47,115 nucleotides of DNA from Mycobacterium attenuatum. GTDB taxonomy: Bacteria > Actinomycetota > Actinomycetes > Mycobacteriales > Mycobacteriaceae. Below the pieces are notes generated by a model. The model worked only from the letters and a program-made list of their open reading frames with translations. It did not search any database and was not told where the DNA came from. Position 1 is the stretch's first letter. Every line of letters begins with the position of its first letter. The translations under genes and the position numbers were made by a program. The stretch spans positions 1 through 47,115 of the forward strand of contig NZ_UPHT01000097.1 of NCBI RefSeq assembly GCF_900566085.1, in the 5' to 3' direction. Shown here one piece after another: positions 28,471 through 37,467 of the stretch.

Positions 28471-29931
28471 TCAGGTAGCTAGGTGTTCACCCCCGTCGGC
28501 CTGCTGCGCTCCGCCGGTACCGGGTGTCCAGGTAGTGGGTAGTAGCGGAGTACTGCCGCTTATGCCGCTGGACGACTGGACAAGTCCGGCCGGGGTCCTG
28601 GTCATGGTCGTCGGTGCCGTGCCGACAAAACCGAGACTGCCTGCGCCGTGGCTACTTGCCGCGTAAGAGGTGGCTGCGCCGTTAACTGGGGTATCGATGA
28701 TTTCGTCCGAGTTGGCGTTTGCGTCAAGGAATTCATCACGGAAGCCGCGCATCCCCACTCTGTCCGTGCTGCGTCTTCTGCGGCGCGTTCGGGTGGCGGC
28801 GCCCGCTCTTTGTGCCGCAGCCGCTTCGGCGGAGCCACTGGCGAAGTTCTTGGATTTGGCGCCGGTCTTGGGGTCAGAGCTCACGCCAGGTGGCGGCAGA
28901 CCAGGCACGGCGTAGCCGAAGGCGGGTGCTGTCGCGGCACCGTCGACTGGCGCCGAGGCGGGTGTCCTCGGCGCCGGATTGCCGGTTTGCGAGCCGGCGC
29001 CAGGCACGGCCGACGTGGTCGGAGCGACCCCGACAGCGATGTTTGAGCCCGGTTGACGGGCAGGGCTGGACGTCGCGGGAACGGGAAGCGTTTCGGGCGG
29101 GGTCTCTGTATCGAGCAGGGCCAACGCACCCAGGGCGCTCAGCGCACTTAATGCTGGTGTGAAAAAAGGAAGGAGGAGAAGTCCGTACGAAGCGTAATAG
29201 GGGTACCAAAGAAAGTCGTATAATTGCAGAGCTATAATGGCGAAGATAACCGCCAACACTGGACTTAATCCGAGTCTTTGGAAAAATTCCAGGAAATACT
29301 TGTACGGATTATCGATGAAATCCACGATGTCCTTCAATAGCTGAACAAGCCAACTCGGCGTGATCTGCCTGACACTGTCGGCTGCCGCGCCATGCGTAAG
29401 GATGATTGGCGCTGGTCGGGTGACCGGTACTGCTGAGCTCGCGGACTCAGCAACGGCCTGGTAGGTGGCCATGATGTCGGCAGCTTGAACCCACATGCGA
29501 ACGTAATCGGCTTCGTTCAGGGCGATCGGGATGGCGTTGATACCGAAGAAGTTCGTGGCGATCAGTGCGCCATGGGTAGCGTGGTTGGCGGCCAGCTCCG
29601 CCAAGGTCGGCATCGCGGCAAGGGCGCTGCCGTAGGCCGCCGCCGCCGCTTCGTGCTGGGTAGCGGTGACCGCGCTATCGACGGAGGCTTGTTCGAGCCA
29701 GGCCAGATAAGGGGCATGTGCAGCCAAATACATTGTGGCGCTTGCCCCCTCCCAGCTGTCAGCCTCGACTCCGGCGAGCAGCCGGCTCAACTCGGCCGCT
29801 GCGTACGTGTATTCACTGCTGAGTTCCTGCCACTGCGCGGCGGCAGCAAGCAGTGCTCCGGGACCTTGCCCCGCGCTCAAGAGCGCCGAGTGCACCTCAG
29901 GCGGCGTAGCCATCCATATCGGAACCGTCAC
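28471..29931 (-). CDS. PPE family protein heading the INLP operon (PPE1-like position)
   Basis: 486 residues. The PPE domain begins [19 protein letters not shown] with the PPE motif at residues 10-12 and runs to about 175. A hydrophobic stretch follows ([20 protein letters not shown], about 230-275), then a Pro/Ala/Ser-rich, probably disordered tail with a basic cluster ([10 protein letters not shown]). In M. tuberculosis PPE1 (Rv0096) holds the same place before Rv0097. PPE proteins are ESX-5 substrates and some form small-molecule channels, so a role in lipopeptide or metal passage is a fair inference. The GTG at 29931 has AGGAAG upstream; an ECF-type promoter lies at 30010-30035. Confidence 0.92.
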   Translation of the reverse strand: MTVPIWMATPPEVHSALLSAGQGPGALLAAAAQWQELSSEYTYAAAELSRLLAGVEADSWEGASATMYLAAHAPYLAWLEQASVDSAVTATQHEAAAAAYGSALAAMPTLAELAANHATHGALIATNFFGINAIPIALNEADYVRMWVQAADIMATYQAVAESASSAVPVTRPAPIILTHGAAADSVRQITPSWLVQLLKDIVDFIDNPYKYFLEFFQRLGLSPVLAVIFAIIALQLYDFLWYPYYASYGLLLLPFFTPALSALSALGALALLDTETPPETLPVPATSSPARQPGSNIAVGVAPTTSAVPGAGSQTGNPAPRTPASAPVDGAATAPAFGYAVPGLPPPGVSSDPKTGAKSKNFASGSAEAAAAQRAGAATRTRRRRRSTDRVGMRGFRDEFLDANANSDEIIDTPVNGAATSYAASSHGAGSLGFVGTAPTTMTRTPAGLVQSSSGISGSTPLLPTTWTPGTGGAQQADGGEHLAT

Positions 29932-30009
29932 GGCTCAACTTCCTTGCGCGGGCGAGCGGGGGCCGCGCGACTGAACGGAGTCGCGCCGCGTCGCCCTACT
30001 TTTGTGTTA

Positions 30010-30035
30010 GTCGGCCATAGCAAACGGAGAGTTCC
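30010..30035 (-). promoter_or_regulatory. ECF (SigC-type) promoter for the PPE-INLP operon
   Basis: Reverse-strand GGAAC, 17-base spacer, CGAC. It is one of six sites in this window with identical boxes and spacing. The predicted transcript starts about 70 bases before the PPE GTG. It is in the intergenic gap between the PE-MPTR and PPE genes, so the biosynthetic operon can be read separately from the PE gene. Confidence 0.75.
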
Positions 30036-30131
30036 CGTCGCGCGGAGATACTTTTGTCGCGGTACCGTCGCTTCCTCCGCATCCGGTGATCGCATCGAGA
30101 TCGTTCACCAATGCGGCCGCACTCGCAGGGG

Positions 30132-32141
30132 CTAGTTGAAGAATCCCGACTGGTTGTCGCTGAAGTTGTAACCGCCGGAGTTGTTGTTGCCGGTGTTCGA
30201 TAATCCTGAGTCGTGATCGCCGGAATTGTCGTAGCCCGCATTCCAGACGCCCGTGTTGCCGTAGCCGATGTCGAAGCTGCCCTTGTTTTCGAAGCCGGTG
30301 TCGACCATTCCGGAGTTCGCGTAGCCGACGACGTTGAAGCCCGAGTTGGAAATGCCCACGGCGTAGTCGCCGGTGTTCGAGAAGCCCACACCGTTGGCGC
30401 CCGAATTGAAGAAGCCCACATTCGGAGCCAGATCCCCGGTCACCATCCCACCGCCCTGGCCGTTGCCCACGTTCTGGAAGCCGTAGTTGTACTCACCCGC
30501 GTTCCCGTAGCCGGAGTTGTAGCTGCCGGTGTTGTAGAAGCCGGAGAGGTGGTCACCGGAGTTGCCAAAGCCCGAGACGCTGCCAGCCTGGGTGATCGAA
30601 CTGAAGAACCCGGTGTTCACACTGCCCGCGTTCCAGGAGCCGGTGTTGATGTCACCCGAATTCGCGAAGCCGGTGTTGAGCGAGCCCGAATTGAAGAAGC
30701 CGACGTTGCCGCCTTCGACCGTCAGCGTCGTCAAGTTGACACCCCCGGAGTTGAACGCGCCCAGGTTGCCGAAGCCTGAGTTGAAGGCCCCCAGATCGCA
30801 ATAGCCGGAGTTGTAGATCCCAAAGTTGGTGTAGCCGGCGTTCCCCAGGCCGAGATTGAAGGTTCCCGAATTCTCGATACCGTAGTTCCCGGTGCCCGGG
30901 TTCAGGACACCCACGTTGCCTTCGCCGGCGTTCAATGTCCCGACGCTGTAGGTGCCCGCGTTCGCGGCACCCGTGTTGTAGCTGCCCGCGTTGAACAAGC
31001 CGGTGTTGTGGTCGCCGGCGTTCAATAGGCCGGTGTCGAAGCTGCCCGAATTGTACAAACCGGAGTTTGCTGTGCCCGAGTTGAACAGGCCCCAGTTTCC
31101 GCCGCCACCGAAACCATTGCCACCGGAGTTGAAAAACCCAGTGTTGTTGGTGCCCGAGTTGAACAGACCGGACGTGCCGGTGCCCGAATTCCATCCTCCG
31201 AAGCCGACCTGATTGTTTCCGGTCAAACCGATACCGATGTCGTTGTTGCCCGTGTTGGCGAGGCCCCAGTTCCCGTTGCCGGTATTGGCAAAACCAACGT
31301 TGAAGCTGCCGCTGTTGGCTAACCCGAAGTTCCCGCTACCGCCACTCCAGTTCAACCCGCCAATGCCGATTTGGTTGTTACCAGAAAGCCCGATACCGAT
31401 GTCCCCGCTACCGGTGTTGCCAAAACCGATGTTGTGGTTGCCGGTGTTGCCGAAACCGAGGTTGTTGTTGCCCAGGTTGCCGTAGCCGAAGTTGATGTTG
31501 CCGACGTTGGCACCACCTAGGTTGTAGTTGCCCAGGTTGGCGCTACCCAGGTTGACCGTGGACAGCTGGTCCGCCAGTGCAGATTGCGCAAGGCTTCCGT
31601 TGCCGAAGCCGAGGTTCAGGGCACCCACGTTGCCCAGGCCCAAGTTGCCGTAGCCGAGGTTGCCGTAGCCGAGGTTATAGCTGCCCAGGTTGCCGCTACC
31701 AAAGTTGAGGCTGCCTAGGTTGCCACCACCGAAATTGAAGTTGCCGGTGTTGCCATTACCTAGGTTGACGCTGCCGATGTTGCCTAGTCCCAAATTGATG
31801 TCCGGAACGTCGGCGACCAGCGCCTGCACGGCCTGCTCGAACGCCAGCAGCGGCGACGCGTTGGCGGCCTCGGCGGACGCGTACGCACCGCTAGCGCCGC
31901 TCAACAGCTGAACGAATTGAGAGTGAAACGTCCCGGCCCGGGCGGTCAGCGCTTGAAATTCAAGACCGTGCCCGGAGAACAGCGTGGCGACCGCCGCCGA
32001 TACCTCATCGGCGCCCGCCGCCAGCACCTGCGTTGTCGATTGGTGCGCTGCTGCGTTGGCCGCGCCGATAGTCGAACCCAGGTTGTTGAGATCTGTTGCC
32101 GCTGCACCGATCCACTCCGGTGCTGCGATCGCAAACGACAT
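30132..32141 (-). CDS. PE-MPTR hybrid protein
   Basis: 669 residues from the ATG at 32141 (GGAGG six bases upstream). Residues 1-90 are a PE domain ([22 protein letters not shown] at 8-9; [20 protein letters not shown]). Residues from about 115 to the end are MPTR-type repeats (NLGxGNxGxxN, SGxxNSGxxNTG). MPTR repeats normally follow a PPE domain, while PE domains normally carry PGRS, so the combination is unusual. It precedes the PPE gene by 200 bases, forming the usual PE-then-PPE order, and is probably secreted by ESX-5. The N-terminal extension to 32216 in the reading frame is not expected to be translated. Confidence 0.9.
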   Translation of the reverse strand: MSFAIAAPEWIGAAATDLNNLGSTIGAANAAAHQSTTQVLAAGADEVSAAVATLFSGHGLEFQALTARAGTFHSQFVQLLSGASGAYASAEAANASPLLAFEQAVQALVADVPDINLGLGNIGSVNLGNGNTGNFNFGGGNLGSLNFGSGNLGSYNLGYGNLGYGNLGLGNVGALNLGFGNGSLAQSALADQLSTVNLGSANLGNYNLGGANVGNINFGYGNLGNNNLGFGNTGNHNIGFGNTGSGDIGIGLSGNNQIGIGGLNWSGGSGNFGLANSGSFNVGFANTGNGNWGLANTGNNDIGIGLTGNNQVGFGGWNSGTGTSGLFNSGTNNTGFFNSGGNGFGGGGNWGLFNSGTANSGLYNSGSFDTGLLNAGDHNTGLFNAGSYNTGAANAGTYSVGTLNAGEGNVGVLNPGTGNYGIENSGTFNLGLGNAGYTNFGIYNSGYCDLGAFNSGFGNLGAFNSGGVNLTTLTVEGGNVGFFNSGSLNTGFANSGDINTGSWNAGSVNTGFFSSITQAGSVSGFGNSGDHLSGFYNTGSYNSGYGNAGEYNYGFQNVGNGQGGGMVTGDLAPNVGFFNSGANGVGFSNTGDYAVGISNSGFNVVGYANSGMVDTGFENKGSFDIGYGNTGVWNAGYDNSGDHDSGLSNTGNNNSGGYNFSDNQSGFFN
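30140..31810 (-). repeat. MPTR pentapeptide-repeat coding tract
   Basis: Tandem imperfect 15-base units (GGC-AAC-x-GG-style, reading as N-x-G-x-G/N) make up most of the PE-MPTR gene. On the forward strand they look like recurring CCGGTGTTG/CCCGAGTTG words. They are coding repeats, not a CRISPR array. Confidence 0.85.
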
Positions 32142-32608
32142 CTGATACCTCCGTGTGACATGCCAATATGGCGGTCGCCCCGCCGCGGGGACTTGAAATC
32201 CACTGCGGGCAGTCAAATTCGGTCATCCGCGCTCGCGCGGCGACCCGCTAATCAGTCAGGTCCGAATCACCCATCTCGATACCAAGGGATGAGCCGCCGC
32301 GTGCCGATCGATGACCGGGACACGACCACAACGGCCGATCCGCGCTGCCGAGCGCACGGATGCCGTGGCGGACGTGGCCTTCGGCGCTGGCAACAAAGCT
32401 TCACGTCATAGGAGTCGGTTCAAGCCGCCGAAAAGTTCCGCACGATCTGTGACGAGCGTGTCGGCCGGCCGTAACTGGTTCTCCCAGTGGGGGCGTGGTG
32501 ACCGCCGATACCGGAGGGGTGTGCCGAGGCGCTGCGCCAATCGGGTCCGGCTCCGCCGATCATTGTGCGGATCTCTCGAATGAACACTGCGCTAGTACAG
32601 TCAGCTCC
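32142..32608. other. Divergent intergenic region between PE-MPTR and methyltransferase genes
   Basis: About 467 bases. It contains one reverse-strand GGAAC-N17-CGAC promoter (32414-32439) driving PE-MPTR with a leader of about 265 bases, and a GC palindrome CCCCGCCGCGGGG around 32178-32190. I see no supported gene. A weak TAGTACAGT just before the methyltransferase GTG may be its -10 region. Confidence 0.5.
32414..32439 (-). promoter_or_regulatory. ECF (SigC-type) promoter for PE-MPTR
   Basis: Reverse-strand GGAAC, 17-base spacer, CGAC, identical in boxes and spacing to five other sites. It is oriented to the PE-MPTR gene, with an untranslated leader of roughly 265 bases. Confidence 0.65.
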
Positions 32609-33418
32609 GTGTCCGTCATCGATGCTCGTTTTCTCGGCGGGATATCCGAAACCGCGCTCCTCACGCTGCATCAGCGAGCGGCCGAGGCCGCCCGGCCCGA
32701 CGGTATCATCGACGACCCGATGGCCATCGCTCTACGTAACGGCATCGACTATGACTACCATCACTTCGGCCGAACGCACCAGGCTACTGCCTTGCGAGCG
32801 TTGGCATTTGATCAGGCGACTCGCGAGTATTTGGACGCGCACCCCCGTGCCACCGTGGTCGCGCTGGCCGAGGGGCTGCAAACCAGTTTCTGGCGTCTCG
32901 ACAATGGTGTGCTGAATTGGCTTTCGGTGGACTTGGTGCCGATTATTGGGCTGCGCGAGCAGCTGCTTCCGGGGTCGACTCGACTGCGCTACTGTGCCCA
33001 GTCGGCGTTCGACTATGCGTGGATGGACGAAGTCGATGACGCCGATGGGGTCCTGATCACCGCTGAGGGCGTATTTCAATACTTGGACCGTGATGAGGTG
33101 TTCGGGCTGATCGCGGCTTGTGCCAGACGATTTCCCCGTGGCCAGCTGGTTTTCGACAGTGTTCCATGGTTGTTGAGCGTTTATTCGCGGAAGCGCGGTT
33201 TCAGGCTCAGCAAGTATTACACCGCGCCGCCGATGCCCTTCTGGTTCACCGCAAGGCAGTACGGCGAGTTACGTGCTATTCCGGGTATCCGGGCGGTGCG
33301 CGAGCTGCCGGTGCCACCTGGCCGTGGGAGGTTCCTGCGGTGGGCCACACGACGGCTCTACGGGACGTCACGCCTCGATCGGCTTCGGGCCCCCACGACG
33401 CTCGTCGAATTCGGCTGA
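32609..33418 (+). CDS. LCM-family class I SAM-dependent methyltransferase
   Basis: About 269 residues from the GTG at 32609. The protein SVIDARFLGGISETALLTLHQR, then AIALRNGIDYDYHHFG, VVALAEGLQTSFWRLDN (SAM-binding loop) and WLSVDLVPIIGLREQLLPG is the leucine carboxyl methyltransferase/PPM family, widespread in mycobacteria. The substrate is unknown. It stands divergently from the INLP operon, so it may act on that product or on a carboxylate near it; this is only proximity. The frame extends upstream to 32495, but the conserved part starts at the GTG. Confidence 0.85.
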   Translation: MSVIDARFLGGISETALLTLHQRAAEAARPDGIIDDPMAIALRNGIDYDYHHFGRTHQATALRALAFDQATREYLDAHPRATVVALAEGLQTSFWRLDNGVLNWLSVDLVPIIGLREQLLPGSTRLRYCAQSAFDYAWMDEVDDADGVLITAEGVFQYLDRDEVFGLIAACARRFPRGQLVFDSVPWLLSVYSRKRGFRLSKYYTAPPMPFWFTARQYGELRAIPGIRAVRELPVPPGRGRFLRWATRRLYGTSRLDRLRAPTTLVEFG

Positions 33419-33483
33419 CGCACGCGTTCGACCCAAGGTCCTTTCGCGCCGCGATCGCTCAGGCGCCCCAAAAGTATTGGGGG

Positions 33484-33509
33484 GGAACTCCTGGGGGGCT
33501 TCAAACGAC
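33484..33509 (+). promoter_or_regulatory. ECF (SigC-type) promoter for the HMA gene
   Basis: Forward-strand GGAAC, 17-base spacer, CGAC, with identical spacing to the other five sites. It is about 50 bases before the TTG start of the HMA-domain gene. Confidence 0.75.
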
Positions 33510-33557
33510 CAATAAAGCGCACGGTTCGGACAACAGTGGCGGTAGGAAGGAATCACG

Positions 33558-33920
33558 TTGACGGTGGTGGGCGGATCTGAGGCTCGAATGTCGGGTACCG
33601 AACGCATTCTGCTTGACCTCGAAGGCTTGTCGTGCGGGGCGTGCGTACGCCGCGTCGAGAACGCGCTGAACAAGATCGATGGCGTGCGCGCACGGGTCGA
33701 CTTCCCCAGCCGCGTTGCGACCGTCGAAACGGACCGCGACGTCAGTGTTTCTGATCTCTGCGCGGCAGTGCACAACGCAGGCTACGGGGCCAAACAGCGC
33801 TCCTGCTCAACCGCCGAAAGTGAGGATCCCATCCTCAGTCGGTCACCCGGCCTGCTGGGGGAAGTCATCGGCCATATCGCCCCGGTTGCTCGCTGGCTGC
33901 TTTCGCCGCTACATCGCTGA
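33558..33920 (+). CDS. HMA-domain metal-binding protein
   Basis: 120 residues from a TTG with AGGAAGG upstream. Residues 15-80 form a heavy-metal-associated domain with the metal-binding GLSCGACVRRVE (Cys26, Cys29) and a NAGYGAK end, much like the N-terminal domain of the copper ATPase downstream. The C-terminal 40 residues (GEVIGHIAPVARWLLSPLHR) form an amphipathic helix that may touch the membrane. It probably binds Cu(I) in the cytoplasm and may pass it to or take it from the ATPase. It carries its own ECF-type promoter. Confidence 0.88.
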   Translation: MTVVGGSEARMSGTERILLDLEGLSCGACVRRVENALNKIDGVRARVDFPSRVATVETDRDVSVSDLCAAVHNAGYGAKQRSCSTAESEDPILSRSPGLLGEVIGHIAPVARWLLSPLHR

Positions 33921-33938
33921 ACCGCGGGAGGGTTTCAG

Positions 33939-34443
33939 TTGGCCGATCGGTGGAATCTCGACGAGCACCAGCGCACGCTGCAAACGATCGAAAACCGGGT
34001 ACTTGAGGAAGTTTCGATAACCCGAGCCTGGCGCGCGATCGGTATGGCATTGGCGATAGCGCTGGCCGGGCTGGCATCGGCGTGGTGGCTCGGGGTGGCG
34101 GGTCAGGTGTCGCCGCAGCCCGCCAACTCAGTGCCCACGGTGGCGGTCGCGGCGCTTGGTGGGGCGTCTGCTGTCTCAACGCTGGCGCTTCGGCTGCAGC
34201 GCTACCGATGGTGTTGCGCTGCCCGCATATTGCTGCGGACTGGCCGCAGTAATTGGAATCGGCGCCTTCTGGTGGGTACGAACCGGACAAACAGGAATAG
34301 GGCTGTTGTGGCTGGTCTTTGGCGATCTGGTCACGGTGACCCTGACACTGGGGTGGCTGGCCGTGATCGTCACGCCGATCGAGCGTTCTCAGCCCGATAT
34401 GCGTGAGCATTTGGTCCACCGCGGAACGCGACGGACGAAATAG
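33939..34443 (+). pseudogene. Small membrane protein (DUF3040-like) with an apparent frameshift
   Basis: The first frame (TTG at 33939, GGGAGGG upstream) gives DRWNLDEHQRTLQTIENRVL, a DUF3040-like N-terminus, and two membrane stretches (AIGMALAIALAGLASAWWLG and VAVAALGGASAVSTLAL). After about 34200 that frame turns into Asn/Arg-rich text. The next frame then reads PAYCCGLAAVIGIGAFWWV and GIGLLWLVFGDLVTVTLTLG, clear membrane segments, to a stop at 34443. A one-base indel near 34195-34215 would join them. It may be a true mutation, a sequence error, or two overlapping genes. It follows the HMA gene by 18 bases. Confidence 0.6.
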
Positions 34444-34488
34444 GTTGCCTGCCAGCCGGACTGGTGGCCTCGGTGCGACTCCTTCGGT

Positions 34489-34629
34489 TCAGGCAGTGAC
34501 CTTGTCCATTGGTTTGTTGCAGCACTTTTCAGCGTGATCGCTCTCGGAGCAGCAGGGACAGTCCTTCTCGTAGACGAGAGTGGACCCGCACTCGCTGCAC
34601 AGGTAGCGGTCTCCGGCCTTTCGTGTCAT
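34489..34629 (-). CDS. 46-residue Cys-rich metal-binding protein
   Basis: A short reverse-strand gene. The ATG at 34629 has GAAGGA upstream. The protein reads MTRKAGDRYLCSECGSTLVY, then EKDCPCCSES, EKCCNKPMDK and ends TA. It has seven Cys (11, 14, 24, 26, 27, 37, 38) in CxxC, CxCC and CC arrangement plus one His, suited to bind zinc or a Cu(I) cluster. The CSECG and CCNKPM parts recall the rubredoxin-like N-terminal domain of desulfoferrodoxin. It is not the known mycobacterial metallothionein MymT by sequence. It lies downstream of the CopZ-like gene in the same direction, 134 bases away. Confidence 0.78.
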   Translation of the reverse strand: MTRKAGDRYLCSECGSTLVYEKDCPCCSESDHAEKCCNKPMDKVTA

Positions 34630-34763
34630 GTTCGTGTCCTTCTACGGATCTTGACTGCGCTTGCGTGAGTGCGCCGCTCGCTTAGGATTTGAGTGAGCGC
34701 CCGTACATTGTGCACCCAGAGTGCGCCCGGCAAAAAGGGGTTTGGTCCCAGCACGTCGCGACG

Positions 34764-34982
34764 TCAAGCCTGGATTCGGAAATCACCGTTGGCCGCTAAA
34801 GCCGCTTGCACGTGATCGGAATCCAACACCCGGTCTGCCTGCACGTGGACGGGTGAGGCTGCGCCGGTCTGGAGTGCGACCTCGACTGCGCTCACACCGT
34901 CCATCTTCAGGAGGGTCTGTTTGACCGTGTCCGCGCAGCCCGCGCACCGCATCCCTGCGACGGAAAATGTCTGCTGCCTCAT
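34764..34982 (-). CDS. CopZ-like copper chaperone
   Basis: A 72-residue single HMA domain: [20 protein letters not shown] with the metal-binding CAGC, and the [18 protein letters not shown] strand pattern of Atx1/CopZ proteins. It overlaps the end of the copper ATPase gene by four bases (ATGA at 34979-34982), so the two are made together. It probably ferries Cu(I) to the ATPase in the cytoplasm. Confidence 0.92.
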   Translation of the reverse strand: MRQQTFSVAGMRCAGCADTVKQTLLKMDGVSAVEVALQTGAASPVHVQADRVLDSDHVQAALAANGDFRIQA

Positions 34983-37231
34983 CCCGGCAACGTTTCTCCG
35001 AAGCTGCGCAATCGCAGGCTGTTTGAGACGACGAAGAACGACGAGAACGCCATAGCGGCTCCGGCGACCAGTGGGTTGAGCAATCCGGTGGCCGCGATGG
35101 GGATGGCGGCGATGTTGTAGCCGAACGCCCAGACCATGTTGAGTTTGATGGTGCGCATCGTGGCGCCGGCAAGATCTAGTGCCAGCGGCACGATGTCCAG
35201 GCTGTCGCGTACCAGGATGATGTCGGCGGCACCGATCGCTACGTCGGTCCCGCGCCCGATGGCCATGCCCAGGTCGGCGCAGGCGAGTGCGGGTCCGTCG
35301 TTGATGCCGTCACCGACCATGGCGACCACGCGGCCGTGGTCGCGCAGCTGCTCAATAACGTCGACTTTGCCCTCGGGCAGGATGTCGGCGATTACTTCGT
35401 CGATACCGACTCGTGCGGCCACGGCGGCCGCAGAAGCCGGGTTGTCGCCGCTCAACAGCACGGTTCGAAGGCCGCGATCGTGTAGTGCCGCCACCGCATG
35501 GGCCGCCGAGTCCTTCACTGCGTCGGCCACCGCGATGACCCCGCACGGTTTGCCATCGACCTCGACGAACACCGCTGTCTCACCGCGCGATTCGGCCTCG
35601 CGCCGGGCGGCGACCAACATTGTCGCGCTGCCCGACGGGGCGATCCATGACGGTTTGCCGACCCGCACCACGCGTCCGGCCACGTTGCCGCTGACTCCGC
35701 GGCCGGGTAATGCGCGGAAGTCGGCGACTGGTTCTCGCTGACTCGTCGATGCGACGATGGCGAGGCCGATAGCATGCTCGGACGCCGCTTCCACTGCGGC
35801 AGCCAGGTCGAGGATTTCATCGGCGTCCCACCCCGGCGCGCTCACCACCGCGCTGACCGCCAACTGGCCCGACGTCAACGTGCCGGTCTTGTCGAACACG
35901 ACGGTGTCCACTGCGCGGGTGGCCTCTAACGCGTTGTGGCCCTTGAGGAATATGCCGAGTTGGGCACCGCGACCCGATGCCACCATCATGGCGGTCGGGG
36001 TCGCTAGCCCGAGTGCGCACGGGCAGGCAATGACGAGTACGGCGAGTGCCGCCGAGAACGCCCGGGCAGGTTCACCCCCGGTGATTAGCCATCCGGCGGC
36101 GGTCACCGCTGCGACGGCGAACACGCAGGGAACGAACACCGAGGCGATGCGGTCAGCTAGTCGCTGTGCGTTGGCTTTCTGCGCCTGCGCTTGCTCTACC
36201 AACCGGACCATGCCGGCGAACTGGGTGTCGGCACCCACCGCGGCGGCCTCCACGATTAGCCTGCCGTCCAGCACTGTCGTGCCGCCGATCACCTGTGCGC
36301 CGGGTTTTACACGGATCGGCTTGGCCTCGCCCGTCATCGCGCTCATGTCGACTGCAGCTGACCCGTCGACGACGAGGCCGTCGGCGGCGATCGTTTGGCC
36401 GGGGCGAACTACGAACCGTTGTTGCTCTTTGAGTTCGTCGGCCGGGATGACCATTTCCGATCCGTCGGGCTGTAGGACGGCGACGTCCTTCGCACTTAGG
36501 GCCGCGAGGGCTCGCAGCGCGTTGCCCGCCTTCGATTTGGCGCGGGCTTCGAAATAGCGTCCGGCCAGCACGAATACCGTGACACCTGCCGCGACTTCGA
36601 AGTAGATGGCGTCGCTGCCCAGCAGGGCCTGCCATATGCCCCGGCGCTCGGTGGACTGGTGGTTGCCGAAGACGGTGTAAAGCGACCACACCGTGGCGGC
36701 GGTGATACCGACGGAGATGAGCGTCTCCATGGAGGCGCCGTGGTGGCGCGCGTTGCGCATCGCGACTCTGTGGAACGGCCACGCGGCCCACGTCACCACC
36801 GGGATGGCCAGGAGGGTCAGCACCCAGCTCCAGCCGGCGAAGCGCGTGCTGGGCAGGACCGCGAACATCACCGACAAGTCGGCCAACGGAACGAAAAGCA
36901 CGGCGGCGACCGCCAATCGGATCAGCAGAAATCGCGCATGAACGGCATCGGGATCGCGAGCGCCATCGCCACGAACGTCATCCCCGCGTAGCTCGGCCTG
37001 ATAACCGGTGCTGTGAACCGCCTCGCATAGCGCCGCGGGCTCGGTGTCCTCGCCGGCCTCGATGGTTGCCACCCGGGTGGCGAAATTCACAGACGCCCGA
37101 ACGCCCGGCAGCTTGTTGAGCGCCGACTCGACCCGGCTGGCGCAGGCAGCGCATGACATGCCGGTGACGTTGAGTTGCACCCGCTGGAGACGCGCAGTCT
37201 CGGCGTCAGCTGGCGCCGTCGTTGCCGACAT
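34979..37231 (-). CDS. Copper-type P1B ATPase (CtpA/CtpB family)
   Basis: 750 residues. The N-terminal HMA domain has GMSCAAC (Cys27, Cys30). There are eight expected membrane segments, the actuator TGE near 300, the transmembrane metal site CPC (Cys403, Cys405), the phosphorylated Asp447 in DKTGT and a GDGIND hinge near 650. The text is very like M. tuberculosis CtpA and CtpB, which I cannot separate here; the neighbouring Rv0102-like gene favours CtpB. GGAGG lies ahead of the ATG. Its promoter at 37271-37296 is the ECF type. Confidence 0.93.
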   Translation of the reverse strand: MSATTAPADAETARLQRVQLNVTGMSCAACASRVESALNKLPGVRASVNFATRVATIEAGEDTEPAALCEAVHSTGYQAELRGDDVRGDGARDPDAVHARFLLIRLAVAAVLFVPLADLSVMFAVLPSTRFAGWSWVLTLLAIPVVTWAAWPFHRVAMRNARHHGASMETLISVGITAATVWSLYTVFGNHQSTERRGIWQALLGSDAIYFEVAAGVTVFVLAGRYFEARAKSKAGNALRALAALSAKDVAVLQPDGSEMVIPADELKEQQRFVVRPGQTIAADGLVVDGSAAVDMSAMTGEAKPIRVKPGAQVIGGTTVLDGRLIVEAAAVGADTQFAGMVRLVEQAQAQKANAQRLADRIASVFVPCVFAVAAVTAAGWLITGGEPARAFSAALAVLVIACPCALGLATPTAMMVASGRGAQLGIFLKGHNALEATRAVDTVVFDKTGTLTSGQLAVSAVVSAPGWDADEILDLAAAVEAASEHAIGLAIVASTSQREPVADFRALPGRGVSGNVAGRVVRVGKPSWIAPSGSATMLVAARREAESRGETAVFVEVDGKPCGVIAVADAVKDSAAHAVAALHDRGLRTVLLSGDNPASAAAVAARVGIDEVIADILPEGKVDVIEQLRDHGRVVAMVGDGINDGPALACADLGMAIGRGTDVAIGAADIILVRDSLDIVPLALDLAGATMRTIKLNMVWAFGYNIAAIPIAATGLLNPLVAGAAMAFSSFFVVSNSLRLRSFGETLPG

Positions 37232-37270
37232 CCTAGGTTTTCACCTCCTCCGAATTCATCCCACCGACAA

Positions 37271-37296
37271 GTCGTATACGGCCGCAGAAGAGTTCC
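37271..37296 (-). promoter_or_regulatory. ECF (SigC-type) promoter for the copper ATPase-CopZ operon
   Basis: Reverse-strand GGAAC, 17-base spacer, CGAC. The predicted start of transcription is about 33 bases ahead of the ATPase ATG. It is back-to-back with the forward copy at 37433. Confidence 0.8.
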
Positions 37297-37432
37297 ACCC
37301 ACGTTCAAAATCCGTGGCGTCACGCGGCGGTGCTCACCAAATTACTCACCCCTTCACCCCCTGAGCCAAATCCTTTAGATGGGGCTATCGCCTCAAACCA
37401 TGGCAATACCCGATCGGCATCGCCGGTGATGG

Positions 37433-37458
37433 GGAACATTTCTTCGGTATTGCGCGAC
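37433..37458 (+). promoter_or_regulatory. ECF (SigC-type) promoter for the anti-sigma-like gene
   Basis: Forward-strand GGAAC, 17-base spacer, CGAC, ending only 9 bases before the ATG at 37468, so the transcript would be nearly leaderless. This supports the 37468 start over upstream ones. Confidence 0.75.
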
Positions 37459-37467
37459 TATAAAGGC

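Noticed and set aside
30140..31810. Regularly spaced repeats that could look like a CRISPR array or non-coding satellite
   Set aside because: They are in one open frame and translate to MPTR repeats after a PE domain; there are no constant repeats with unique spacers.
32187..32197. GGGGACTTGAA, an 11-base match to the antisense tRNA-Leu T-arm, as the far att site of the element
   Set aside because: Too short, broken after 11 bases, and inside the leader of PE-MPTR; a chance match is likely.
34489..34629. Identification of the Cys-rich protein as MymT
   Set aside because: Cys spacing and flanking residues differ from MymT as I know it; only a general metal-binding call is justified.
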